A DNA stretch of 64,000 nucleotides from Burkholderiales bacterium. Its GTDB lineage: Bacteria; Pseudomonadota; Gammaproteobacteria; Burkholderiales; Burkholderiaceae_C. Where the stretch lies: assembly GCA_016219375.1 (NCBI GenBank), contig JACRNC010000015.1:1-64000 (forward strand), written 5' to 3'. The notes beneath the pieces were generated by a model, which was not told the DNA's origin, searched no databases, and was given only the letters and a program-made list of their open reading frames with translations. Numbering within the stretch: position 1 is the stretch's first letter; every line of letters begins with the position of its first letter. A program made the position numbers and the translations under genes. Positions 7,328 through 14,773 of this stretch are shown here, piece after piece.

Positions 7328-8919
7328 AAGCACTGCACAAGGCGGCGCTGATCGGCGGCGTCACCCTCGCGCTTTACTCCACCGCTGCATCGGCCCAGCT
7401 CACCAACCAGGGGATGCTTGACCAGGTGGTGACGGAGTTCGCCACGCGAGCCACGTCCTGGCAGACGGTGGTGATGAATGCCGCGATGTTCCTGTTCTGG
7501 ACGCTGGGCACGATCTCGCTGGTTTTCACCTTCGGCTTCATGGCGCTGCGCAAGGCTGACATTGGCGAGTTCTTCGCCGAGTTCATCAGGTTCATCCTGT
7601 TCTTCGGCTTCTTCCTCTGGCTGCTGCGCAACGGCCCGGCCTTCGCCAACTCGATCATCCAGTCACTGGCCCGGATCGGCGAGCAGGCGTCCGGGGTGGC
7701 GTCGGTGACACCCTCGGGCATTGTGGATATCGGCTTCATGATCTTGAAGCAGGCATTCAGGAACTCGTCGATCTGGTCGCCCGTGGATAGCTTCATCGGT
7801 GTGGCCTTGAGCGTCGGCATCCTGATCCTGCTGGCTGTTGTCGCCGTGAATATGTTGCTGCTGCTCGTATCGGGCTGGTTGCTGATGTACGCCGGAATCT
7901 TCTTCCTCGGCTTCGGTGGAAGCCGTTGGACTTCCGACATGGCGATCAACTACTACAAGACCGTGCTGGGCGTGGCCGTGCAGATCATGACGATGGTGCT
8001 CCTGGTCGGCATCGGGAACGACCTGCTTTCCAGCTTCTACGCCAGGATGAACACCGGCACCCTGAACTTTGAAGAGCTGGGCGTGATGCTGGTTTTCTGC
8101 GTGGCGTTGCTCATGCTGGTCAATCGTGTGCCTCCGCTTGTCGCCGGCATCATCACCGGCTCGGGTATCGGTGGCGCTGGTGGCATCGGCAACTTCGGTG
8201 CAGGTGCTGCCATCGGTGCGGCTATGGGCGCGGCGAGCATGGCTGCCGGAGCGGCAAGTGTGGCTGGCGCGGCCGTGATGGGCGGTGCGGCCTCGGCCGC
8301 CGGCGGCATGTCGGCGATCAAGGCAGCGTTCGAGAAGGCAGGGTCTAGCGCCGGTGGCGAATCGGGCGGGATGCCCATGTTTGGTGGTGGCGGTGATTCC
8401 GATGCTGGATCGTTCGCGCAGGCGGCGGGCTTTGGTGGCGGCGGTTCCAGTGCCGGCACAAGTACGCCGCTCGGCCAGGCGGCCGGCTTCTACAGCTCGG
8501 GAAGCTCCAGCAGCTCGGGCAGCAGCGGCGGCGACTCGAAGGGCGGCGACAAAGCCGGCTCCAGCTCGAAGGGTGGTGGCGATGACGGCGGCTCGAAGGC
8601 CAGCGGAGGCGGCGACGTTGGCGGCCAAGCCGGCCGAGGTGCGGGAAGCCTTCTCGCTGCGACGGCTGCGAACCTGGCGCAAGGCATTGGCGACGTTGCG
8701 AAAGCCAAGGCGGCCAGCATCCGCGACGCCGCCGCCGAACGCATCGCCGACACCACCGGCGGGAAGATCGCCGCCGCGATCCGGGCGAGCAGCCAGACAG
8801 ACCAGGCGGCCGAGGATGCGTCCAGCTTCGGCGGCAACAGCCTGACAGGGGCCGATTCGGCCGCTGCTGATCCTATTGATGAAGTCGCCGCGTTCGCCAA
8901 CCGCGACAAGGAGGTATGA
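7324..8919 (+). CDS. trbL: TrbL/VirB6-like inner-membrane conjugation channel protein
   Basis: A 531-aa polytopic membrane protein. A signal-like N-terminus (ALYSTAASAQ) is followed by hydrophobic helices between about residues 45 and 280 (AAMFLFWTLGTISLVFTFGF, FILFFGFFLWLL, GILILLAVVAVNMLLLL, VMLVFCVALLML). Then comes a Gly/Ala/Ser-rich cytoplasmic tail with a repeated PLGQAAGFYSSGSSS segment. This is the plan of IncP TrbL. The start at 7324 overlaps the trbK stop. Alone with TrbJ/TrbK it cannot form a transfer channel, so it is probably retained by hitch-hiking. Confidence 0.88.
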   Translation: MKALHKAALIGGVTLALYSTAASAQLTNQGMLDQVVTEFATRATSWQTVVMNAAMFLFWTLGTISLVFTFGFMALRKADIGEFFAEFIRFILFFGFFLWLLRNGPAFANSIIQSLARIGEQASGVASVTPSGIVDIGFMILKQAFRNSSIWSPVDSFIGVALSVGILILLAVVAVNMLLLLVSGWLLMYAGIFFLGFGGSRWTSDMAINYYKTVLGVAVQIMTMVLLVGIGNDLLSSFYARMNTGTLNFEELGVMLVFCVALLMLVNRVPPLVAGIITGSGIGGAGGIGNFGAGAAIGAAMGAASMAAGAASVAGAAVMGGAASAAGGMSAIKAAFEKAGSSAGGESGGMPMFGGGGDSDAGSFAQAAGFGGGGSSAGTSTPLGQAAGFYSSGSSSSSGSSGGDSKGGDKAGSSSKGGGDDGGSKASGGGDVGGQAGRGAGSLLAATAANLAQGIGDVAKAKAASIRDAAAERIADTTGGKIAAAIRASSQTDQAAEDASSFGGNSLTGADSAAADPIDEVAAFANRDKEV

Positions 8920-8921
8920 CG

Positions 8922-9197
8922 ATGACGCCGAGAGGATTTTTCGACTGCCTGGACGTTGCCGCTGCCGAGCAGAGCCAGGCGCAGGCGGTGGAGTTTGAGC
9001 CAGTCGGCGACCAATCGACCGATGCCGGCCGCGAGGCGGAAGTCGCTGCCTTCGTGAATCGACCTGCCTCGGCCACCATCGAGACCGCCAGGCCGGCGGT
9101 CAAGGTGAGCGGCAACGCTAGCAACTACAGCGGCGGCAGTGCGAGAAGTACGCCGCTGGCCGAGGCCGCCGGCTTTTACAGCAGCGGCAGCCGATAA
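8922..9197 (+). CDS. Small protein with TrbL-tail motifs
   Basis: A 91-aa protein of unknown function. The ATG at 8922 is chosen because AGGAGG (8909-8914) sits 7 bases upstream; ATG 8916 would be too close. Two segments echo the TrbL C-terminus: EAEVAAFVNRP resembles DEVAAFANRD, and STPLAEAAGFYSSGSR resembles STPLGQAAGFYSSGSS. It overlaps or abuts the end of trbL, so it may have arisen by duplication of the trbL 3' end. Confidence 0.6.
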   Translation: MTPRGFFDCLDVAAAEQSQAQAVEFEPVGDQSTDAGREAEVAAFVNRPASATIETARPAVKVSGNASNYSGGSARSTPLAEAAGFYSSGSR

Positions 9198-9260
9198 GCG
9201 CGCCGGCCGGCGTGGGGCCGGCCGACACTTCCACAAACCCACCTGTTAGAGAGGTGAATC

Positions 9261-9491
9261 ATGGCAACTCTGAATCCTACCAATGCAACGCAGGCAGTTC
9301 ATCATGCAGCCGTGCAGCTCGCCGCGCTCGACTGGCTCGACCAGGACGCGGCGCGGCAGCTCGGGCCGCTCGCCGAGGCCGTGGCAAACGCCTTCATGGT
9401 CGTGTTCTACCAGGCCGAGACGGGGCAGGCGACGCCTGCTGACTTCCGTGATGCCTTGGAGGCGGTGCGGCAGTCACTCCGCGCCGCGTAG
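9261..9491 (+). CDS. Hypothetical protein of the trb region
   Basis: A 76-aa soluble, Ala-rich protein (LNPTNATQAVHHAAVQLAALDWLDQDAARQLG... FRDALEAVRQSL) that I do not recognise. It has an acceptable ribosome site (GAGAGGTG) and is followed at once by a strong hairpin terminator, so it is probably the last gene of the trbJKL transcript. Confidence 0.55.
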   Translation: MATLNPTNATQAVHHAAVQLAALDWLDQDAARQLGPLAEAVANAFMVVFYQAETGQATPADFRDALEAVRQSLRAA

Positions 9492-9510
9492 GCACGCGCA
9501 CCAGGAACAG

Positions 9511-9535
9511 CAAGGGCGGCCAGTGGCCGCCCTTG
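9511..9535 (+). terminator. Rho-independent-type terminator after the trb block
   Basis: CAAGGGCGGCC and GGCCGCCCTTG form a perfect 11-bp stem around AGT, 19 bases after the preceding stop codon. The T-tract is weak (TCATT). Confidence 0.65.
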
Positions 9536-9549
9536 TCATTCCGGGCCTG

Positions 9550-9721
9550 CATCGTCAAAGGCGACGATGTGCGCCGGCGTGCTCGAGCATCGCCAGATCG
9601 TGCGATGACGGCCGCTCTGGCCTTCTCCCTTGGCGTGGATCTCGCATCGTCATTTCTAGCGATGAGATCCAGTGCACCAGGTCACGCACGTCGAGCTGCA
9701 GCACCATCAGTAATGGCGATG
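9550..9721. repeat. Cluster B of the 20-bp palindromic repeat (4 copies)
   Basis: Copies lie at 9550-9569, 9588-9607, 9645-9664 and 9702-9721 (degenerate), spaced 38-57 bases. Flanking DNA is also shared with cluster A: the 16 bases ACGTCGAGCTGCAGCA occur at 2149-2164 and 9688-9703, and both are followed 14 bases later by a GGCGA.GCTGGCCA block. The unit that comes first in cluster A comes last in cluster B. Confidence 0.8.
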
Positions 9722-9731
9722 CTGGCCAGTC

Positions 9732-10283
9732 CTATCCTTCCAAGCCGTGAATGGTTCGCGCACGTGCTGCGACTTGGTGCGCGTGCTCGATATAGGCCGG
9801 GTCGGCCGTAGCTTCGGCGTCGGCCAGGAACGCGGCCACGGCCTCGGCGCCTGTCAGCCATTCGGCCGGGTCAAACGGTGTCAGCATTTCACGGCCTGCG
9901 GCCTTCGTCATCTGGCGAAGTGCAATCAGTAGCTCGCCCTGGTCGCCATCCTCAAGGATGCTGTTCAGCAGTTCCACCGCATAGGCCGGGTCTTTGCGGA
10001 AGGCTTCGGCCATCGCGTCATCATGCAGGCGTGCGCGCTCTTGGTCAGCTTCCAAGGCTTCACATGTCGGCCACTCGCGGCCCACGGCCGGCGCATCCAC
10101 CCATTCGCGTTGTTCCGGCGGCAAGGGATACCCACCGGCGGCCTCGGCTTTGGCCAGCAACTCGGCCAGGGTATAGCGCACCTGGTCAGGCGTGACGGCG
10201 CGAGCCGGGTCTGCCTTCAAGGCGTCATGGGCCGGGCCCGCCTTCTCATGCAGCCAGTTTTCCAGGTTCTTCGGGTTTGTCAT
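9732..10283 (-). CDS. Hypothetical plasmid protein, partner of the upstream RHH-like gene
   Basis: A 183-aa acidic, soluble, helix-rich protein (begins MTNPKNLENWLHEKAGPAHDALKADP) that I do not recognise. Its start overlaps the stop of the preceding 54-aa gene by four bases (ATGA), so the two are translated together. No transmembrane segment, signal or catalytic motif is visible. It could be the effector of a two-gene stability module or a regulatory partner. Confidence 0.6.
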   Translation of the reverse strand: MTNPKNLENWLHEKAGPAHDALKADPARAVTPDQVRYTLAELLAKAEAAGGYPLPPEQREWVDAPAVGREWPTCEALEADQERARLHDDAMAEAFRKDPAYAVELLNSILEDGDQGELLIALRQMTKAAGREMLTPFDPAEWLTGAEAVAAFLADAEATADPAYIEHAHQVAARARTIHGLEG

Positions 10284-10444
10284 CGGCGGGCCTCATCGAG
10301 CCAGGCCAGCGTTTCAGCATCGCGGGCGGCTATGCGGGTCAGCAGCTCGCGCACGAAGGCTGCCATGCTGATGCTGCGCGCGGCCAGGACGGCCGCCGCT
10401 TCGGCCTTCACGTCCGCCGGCACGGCGGCGCTCACTGTTTTCAT
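10280..10444 (-). CDS. Small ribbon-helix-helix-like protein
   Basis: A 54-aa protein, MKTVSAAVPADVKAEAAAVL at the start, with a short beta strand, two helices and the ISMAAFVRELLTRIA segment expected of RelB/ParD-like repressors. The ATG at 10444 is 9 bases after GGAGG; an ATG two codons upstream is too close to it. The stop overlaps the start of the 183-aa gene. It is probably an autoregulator or antitoxin. Confidence 0.6.
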   Translation of the reverse strand: MKTVSAAVPADVKAEAAAVLAARSISMAAFVRELLTRIAARDAETLAWLDEARR

Positions 10445-10493
10445 GGTCATCTACCTCCTATCTCAGCTCGACCTCAGATCGACGCCAGGTCGC

Positions 10494-10521
10494 TGTTCAT
10501 AAAACGGTGATTTGTTGAACA
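10494..10521. other. Res-like recombination subsite upstream of the resolvase
   Basis: TGTTCA and TGAACA arms bracket a 28-bp interval, the spacing of resolvase subsite I in Tn3-type res sites. It lies 113 bases before the serine resolvase gene. Only one convincing subsite is visible. Confidence 0.4.
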
Positions 10522-10591
10522 TCTTCACAGCGAGATTGATTGGCTGTCCATGATGTCATCCGCCTGTTAAAATACTCGTCAACTTTTCAAC

Positions 10592-10617
10592 GTCCAGCAA
10601 TCACTCCTTTGCTGGAC
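10592..10617. terminator. Hairpin just upstream of the resolvase gene
   Basis: GTCCAGCAA and TTGCTGGAC form a 9-bp stem followed by ATTTTG. It could be a terminator, an attenuator in the resolvase leader, or part of the recombination site. Confidence 0.5.
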
Positions 10618-10633
10618 ATTTTGCGCTAGGACG

Positions 10634-11233
10634 ATGAAGCGGCCAATGGGGCAACGCATCGGGTACGCCCGAGTCTCGACAGATGACCAAAGCCTTGATT
10701 TGCAGTTCGACGCGCTGCATAGGGCTGGCATAGCCGACGACCGCCTCTACTCCGACACCGCGAGCGGCAAGGACGCCGAGCGCGAGGAGCTGGCTGCGTG
10801 TCTCAAGGCGCTGCGCGAAGGTGACACCCTGGTCGTTTGGCGGCTTGACCGGATGGGCCGTAGTCTGCCCGATCTTGTGCGCATTGTCGGCGAGTTGGAA
10901 AGGAAGGGCGTCGGCTTCGAGAGCCTGACTGAGAAGATTGAGACAGGGAGCGCAGCGGGAAAGCTGGTTTTCCACGTCTTTGCTGCGCTCGCTGAATTTG
11001 AGCGCAATCTGATCCGCGAGCGTACTCAGGCCGGCCTTGTCGCAGCTCGGGCCAGAGGAAGGCACGGTGGCCGCAGGCCGAAGCTTGATGCGCAGCAGAT
11101 AAAAGAGATTCAACAACTGATGTCTGACCCAACGATCCCGGTCAGCGTCATTGCGAAGCGATACAAGGTATCGCGGACCACTATTTACAAAGTAGCTCCC
11201 GTCAGGCGGCCCGAGCCGACGCGGCAGGCCTGA
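10634..11233 (+). CDS. Serine resolvase/invertase
   Basis: A 199-aa recombinase of the resolvase family, which exchanges strands at a res site through a 5'-phosphoserine link. Visible features are IGYARVSTDDQ with the nucleophilic serine near residue 15, VWRLDRMGRSL, FHVFAALAEFERNLIRERT (dimer helix E) and a C-terminal helix-turn-helix (PVSVIAKRYKVSRTTIYKV). It is complete and of usual size. It likely resolves multimers or cointegrates of the plasmid or belonged to a Tn3-like unit; no tnpA is visible. The next gene starts 16 bases later. Confidence 0.9.
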   Translation: MKRPMGQRIGYARVSTDDQSLDLQFDALHRAGIADDRLYSDTASGKDAEREELAACLKALREGDTLVVWRLDRMGRSLPDLVRIVGELERKGVGFESLTEKIETGSAAGKLVFHVFAALAEFERNLIRERTQAGLVAARARGRHGGRRPKLDAQQIKEIQQLMSDPTIPVSVIAKRYKVSRTTIYKVAPVRRPEPTRQA

Positions 11234-11249
11234 CAACAGAAGGATAAAG

Positions 11250-14200
11250 ATGGACGCCAATACCAAGAAGGGCTACGACCTCATCAACCGACGCCGCAAG
11301 CAGTGGGTCAACGAGGAAGAGGTACGCCACGCCTGGATGAAAGGGCTCGAAGAGGCTTTGCAGATCGACCTGGACGCCGAGCGAGCCAAGCGTGACTCCA
11401 GCTACAACAACGTTGTCATCGAGTTCAAAGGCCCTGGCCTTTTCAAAGGCAGCGAAACGAGCCCGAAGTTTGTCGAAGCGACCGATGGCCGCCTGCTGAA
11501 GTACATCGCTCGCTTGGCATCCGAGCAAGGTCTAGACGAGAAGGACTACATCGGCATTGCCATCGACGGTGAGCATGTGGGTTTCGCCCAAGTGCAGGAT
11601 GGAAAGATCATCCACCAGCCGCTGATGCCGTTCTCGACCATCACCTTCCAGATGGTGGTAGATGCGCTGCGGGCCAATTTCCGGCGAGCGATCACCTCCG
11701 AGAACCTAGCCGAGGACTTCGGGCACCTGTCCAGTACTGGCCGCGAGTTCATGCAGGAGCTGTCCAATGCGCTGGCCGACGCGCTCGGAAAGCAGGGGAA
11801 TCGCAAAATCAAGATGCTTTTCGAGGAGTGGTCAACGCTGTACGGGCAGGCCGCCGACCTGAGCATTCAGCAGCGCAAGAAAATCAATGGATCGTTGGGC
11901 TTCGACTTCGCAGGCCCGGCCGAAGTTGACCTGCCCGCCAAGCTCTTCGTCACCCATACCTTCCATTCGCTGCTAATGAAACTGATTGCGGCCGAGCTCG
12001 TGGCCGCGCACGGCATGGCGTCCAGCACGTCACTGATACACGAGCTGCTGGCTCTGGGGTCGGATGAGGCGCTGATCGACGCCCTGCGGTCGGATGTCGA
12101 GAACGGTGGATTCTTCAACGCGGTGGGTTTGCATGGCTTCGTCGAAGAGGCCATCTTTAGCTGGTATCTGGACGCCACAACCAAGAAGTCTATCCGCACG
12201 TCGACGTGCCTGGCGATTCGCACGCTGCTGGCTCAGCTCTCCGTCTACCGCTTCGACACAATCAAGAAAACCGGCCGATCACGAGATGTCTTGCGTGACT
12301 TCTACCAAGACTTGGTGCCGGAGGAATTGCGCAAAAGTCTTGGAGAGTTCTACACGCCGGATTGGCTGGTCGAGCACTCCGTGGCCAAGCTCGGATACAG
12401 GCGGGACAAGTGGCTTTCTGCTCGTCTCCTTGACCCGACATGCGGTTCGGGATCGTTCCTTTTGGAGGCCATCGAACAGAAGCGCAGCGCAGCTCTCGCG
12501 GCGGGCTGGAATGCCGAGCAGACCGTGGACATGCTGACGACCACGGTCTGGGGTTTTGATCTCAATCCTCTGGCTGTGCAGTCGTCTCGCGTGAACTTCC
12601 TGATCGCGATTGCCGACCTATTGCAGCAGTGCAAGGGCAAGGATGTAGAGATTCCTGTACTACTGGCTGATGCGGTTTACTCACCAGCCCCCCATCCAGA
12701 CGGCGACCAGAAGGTCGTCGAGTACAGCATCGGAAGCCAGCAGGCCAACCTTCAAGTTGTTCTCCCCGCCGACCTGGCCCGTGATCGCGTGTTGCTGGAC
12801 AAGGTGTTCCAGCTTATGGGCGAAGAGGTCGAGAACGATACGGAGTATCCGCCTGTCGCCAAGGCGCTGGTGAAGGCTCGCATCCTGACCAAGGCACAGG
12901 CCGACGAGTGGCATGACCATCTCAAGCTGACCTACGACCAGGTGCTCGCCTTGCACCGACAAAATTGGAATGGCATCTGGTTCAGGATCGTGCGCAACTT
13001 CTTCTGGTCAGCCACCGCTGGGCAATTCGATGCCATCGTCGGTAACCCGCCTTGGGTGCGCTGGTCGAACCTGCCCGAGGCGTACCGAAACCGAGCCAAG
13101 CCGACTTGCGAGAAGTACGCCATCTTCTCGGATACAAAGTTCCACGGCGGCAACGAGTTGGACATCTCCGCCATCATCACCTACACGACAGCCGACAAGT
13201 GGCTGGTCGAAGATGGCAGGTTGGTGTTCGTCATCACGCAGACTGTTTTCCAATCCCCTTCATCGCAGGGCTTTCGACGCTTCCGCATCAACGCGACCGA
13301 CCGTTTGGTGCCGATTTCGGTTGATGACATGAAGGAGCTAAAGCCCTTCCCGGACGCTGCCAACAAGACGGCCGTCGCGATGTTCACGAAGAAGGTGGGG
13401 GGAACGACCCGTTACCCGTTGGACTATCGGGTCTGGCTCGGCAAGCCAAAGACGGACGATGCTGGCAACCCGAAGAAGGGGCGCGGCGGTCAAGTGGCCC
13501 GATTGAAGGCCATCGACCCTCGCTTGCATCGTGCCAAGGTGATTGACCTGGTGGACGTGGTCCAGATGGAGGCCAATCCTGTTTCGCAGACGATGGAAGG
13601 CGCACCCTGGGCCATTATGAAGCCTGGGCATTTCGCCGCCTGCCAGCCGATGTTTGGGGCTTCGACCTGGGTCAATGGCCGAAAGGGCATCACGACTGAC
13701 CTCAATGGGGTCTACTTCGTCGATGTGATCGACTCGAATCCGGTCGCTCAGACGGTCAAGGTGCGCACACGCCCGCACGAAGGCAAGACCAACCTGGGCC
13801 AGCCGCGCGAGTTTTGGGTCGAGGCCGAGAGCTTGTTCCCGCTCGCGAAGGGGGCAGGGGACTTGCACCCCTGCTACTTCCTGCCAGAGAACACCCTGTA
13901 TGCGTTCGTCCCCAACAAGGGCATCGACCGCGCGTCGCTGGACACCGCTGCGGCGCGCTACAGCAGCCACACGAACCCCAAGACCTTCAAGTTCTTCAAG
14001 GCGTACAAGTCTTTCCTGGAGTCCCGATCCACCTTCAAGACGCGCATGAAGGGAGCGCCCTTCTTCGCGATCTACAACGTAGGCGACTACACCTTCGCGC
14101 CCTTCAAGGTCATTTGGGCCGAGATGACAGGTGACTTCTCGGCAGCCGTGGTCGAGTCAGGCTCCGTGCCTGGCTACGGGGCTCGTGTCTATGTGCCTGA

Positions 14201-14504
14201 CCACAAGCTTTACTTTGCCGACTTCGATCAGCCGGAACCAGCCTACTACCTGTGCGGCTTACTGCACTCGGAGATCGTCAAAGAGATGATCGAGGCGCAC
14301 AACGTGGCGACCAACATGGGCGACATCTTCAAACATGTGAGCTTGCCCTCATACGACGCATCGTCCGCTGATCACAAGGCGCTTGCCGATCTGGTGAAAC
14401 AGGCCCACCAAGAGCATGACTCCAACGCACGGGCCACTATCGTCACAAAGGTTCGGGCTGCTGCTGCAAAGATCATCGATGCAGAGATTGCATTGCGTAG
14501 GTGA
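11250..14504 (+). CDS. Type IIG restriction-modification enzyme (Eco57I-like)
   Basis: A 1084-aa fusion of nuclease, N6-adenine methyltransferase and target-recognition regions. Near the N-terminus D49 and E58-F-K60 (KRDSSYNNVVIEFK) fit a PD-(D/E)XK nuclease. LGEFYTPDWLVEHSV is followed by motif I DPTCGSGSF (395-403), and motif IV is GNPPWVRW with NPPW at 599-602. The remaining 450 residues would contain the specificity domain. Single-chain enzymes of this kind methylate their site and cut nearby without partner subunits. The start at 11250 has GAAGGA upstream. The gene is intact and lies between a resolvase and a zinc-hook ATPase, a typical defence context. Confidence 0.85.
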   Translation: MDANTKKGYDLINRRRKQWVNEEEVRHAWMKGLEEALQIDLDAERAKRDSSYNNVVIEFKGPGLFKGSETSPKFVEATDGRLLKYIARLASEQGLDEKDYIGIAIDGEHVGFAQVQDGKIIHQPLMPFSTITFQMVVDALRANFRRAITSENLAEDFGHLSSTGREFMQELSNALADALGKQGNRKIKMLFEEWSTLYGQAADLSIQQRKKINGSLGFDFAGPAEVDLPAKLFVTHTFHSLLMKLIAAELVAAHGMASSTSLIHELLALGSDEALIDALRSDVENGGFFNAVGLHGFVEEAIFSWYLDATTKKSIRTSTCLAIRTLLAQLSVYRFDTIKKTGRSRDVLRDFYQDLVPEELRKSLGEFYTPDWLVEHSVAKLGYRRDKWLSARLLDPTCGSGSFLLEAIEQKRSAALAAGWNAEQTVDMLTTTVWGFDLNPLAVQSSRVNFLIAIADLLQQCKGKDVEIPVLLADAVYSPAPHPDGDQKVVEYSIGSQQANLQVVLPADLARDRVLLDKVFQLMGEEVENDTEYPPVAKALVKARILTKAQADEWHDHLKLTYDQVLALHRQNWNGIWFRIVRNFFWSATAGQFDAIVGNPPWVRWSNLPEAYRNRAKPTCEKYAIFSDTKFHGGNELDISAIITYTTADKWLVEDGRLVFVITQTVFQSPSSQGFRRFRINATDRLVPISVDDMKELKPFPDAANKTAVAMFTKKVGGTTRYPLDYRVWLGKPKTDDAGNPKKGRGGQVARLKAIDPRLHRAKVIDLVDVVQMEANPVSQTMEGAPWAIMKPGHFAACQPMFGASTWVNGRKGITTDLNGVYFVDVIDSNPVAQTVKVRTRPHEGKTNLGQPREFWVEAESLFPLAKGAGDLHPCYFLPENTLYAFVPNKGIDRASLDTAAARYSSHTNPKTFKFFKAYKSFLESRSTFKTRMKGAPFFAIYNVGDYTFAPFKVIWAEMTGDFSAAVVESGSVPGYGARVYVPDHKLYFADFDQPEPAYYLCGLLHSEIVKEMIEAHNVATNMGDIFKHVSLPSYDASSADHKALADLVKQAHQEHDSNARATIVTKVRAAAAKIIDAEIALRR

Positions 14505-14542
14505 TTGTTGAACGGACGTTCCAGTAGTAGGTAGGGGGCAAC

Positions 14543-14773
14543 ATGAAATCGAAGGACCAGGAAAAAAACGAGCCGTTTTTCATCACCGAGGACGTGGCGG
14601 CCGAGATGGCCGCTGCCGGCTACGAGTTCAAGCCACCAGGCCATGCCAGAACGAAGAGCGTGCGCGACCTCTACGGATGGCAGTTCGGCGAAATGCTGGA
14701 GGAGGCCATACGCAGGCACCTGGGAAAAGCTGATGCAGCTAGCGAGTGCGAACCGAGAGGCGAAGGCGTATGA
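14543..14773 (+). CDS. Small unknown protein coupled to the ATPase
   Basis: A 76-aa charged protein (MKSKDQEKNEPFFITEDVAAEMAAAG at the start, cut here) with no recognised family. AGGGGGC precedes the ATG. Its TGA overlaps the ATG of the ATPase gene (ATGA at 14770-14773), so translation is coupled. The gap to the restriction-modification gene is 38 bases, so the three genes probably share a transcript. It might be a regulator or sensor subunit of the module. Confidence 0.6.
   Translation: MKSKDQEKNEPFFITEDVAAEMAAAGYEFKPPGHARTKSVRDLYGWQFGEMLEEAIRRHLGKADAASECEPRGEGV

Noticed and set aside
9732-10283. Naming the pair after specific IncP accessory genes
   Set aside because: I could not recall reliable reference sequences, so no symbol is given.
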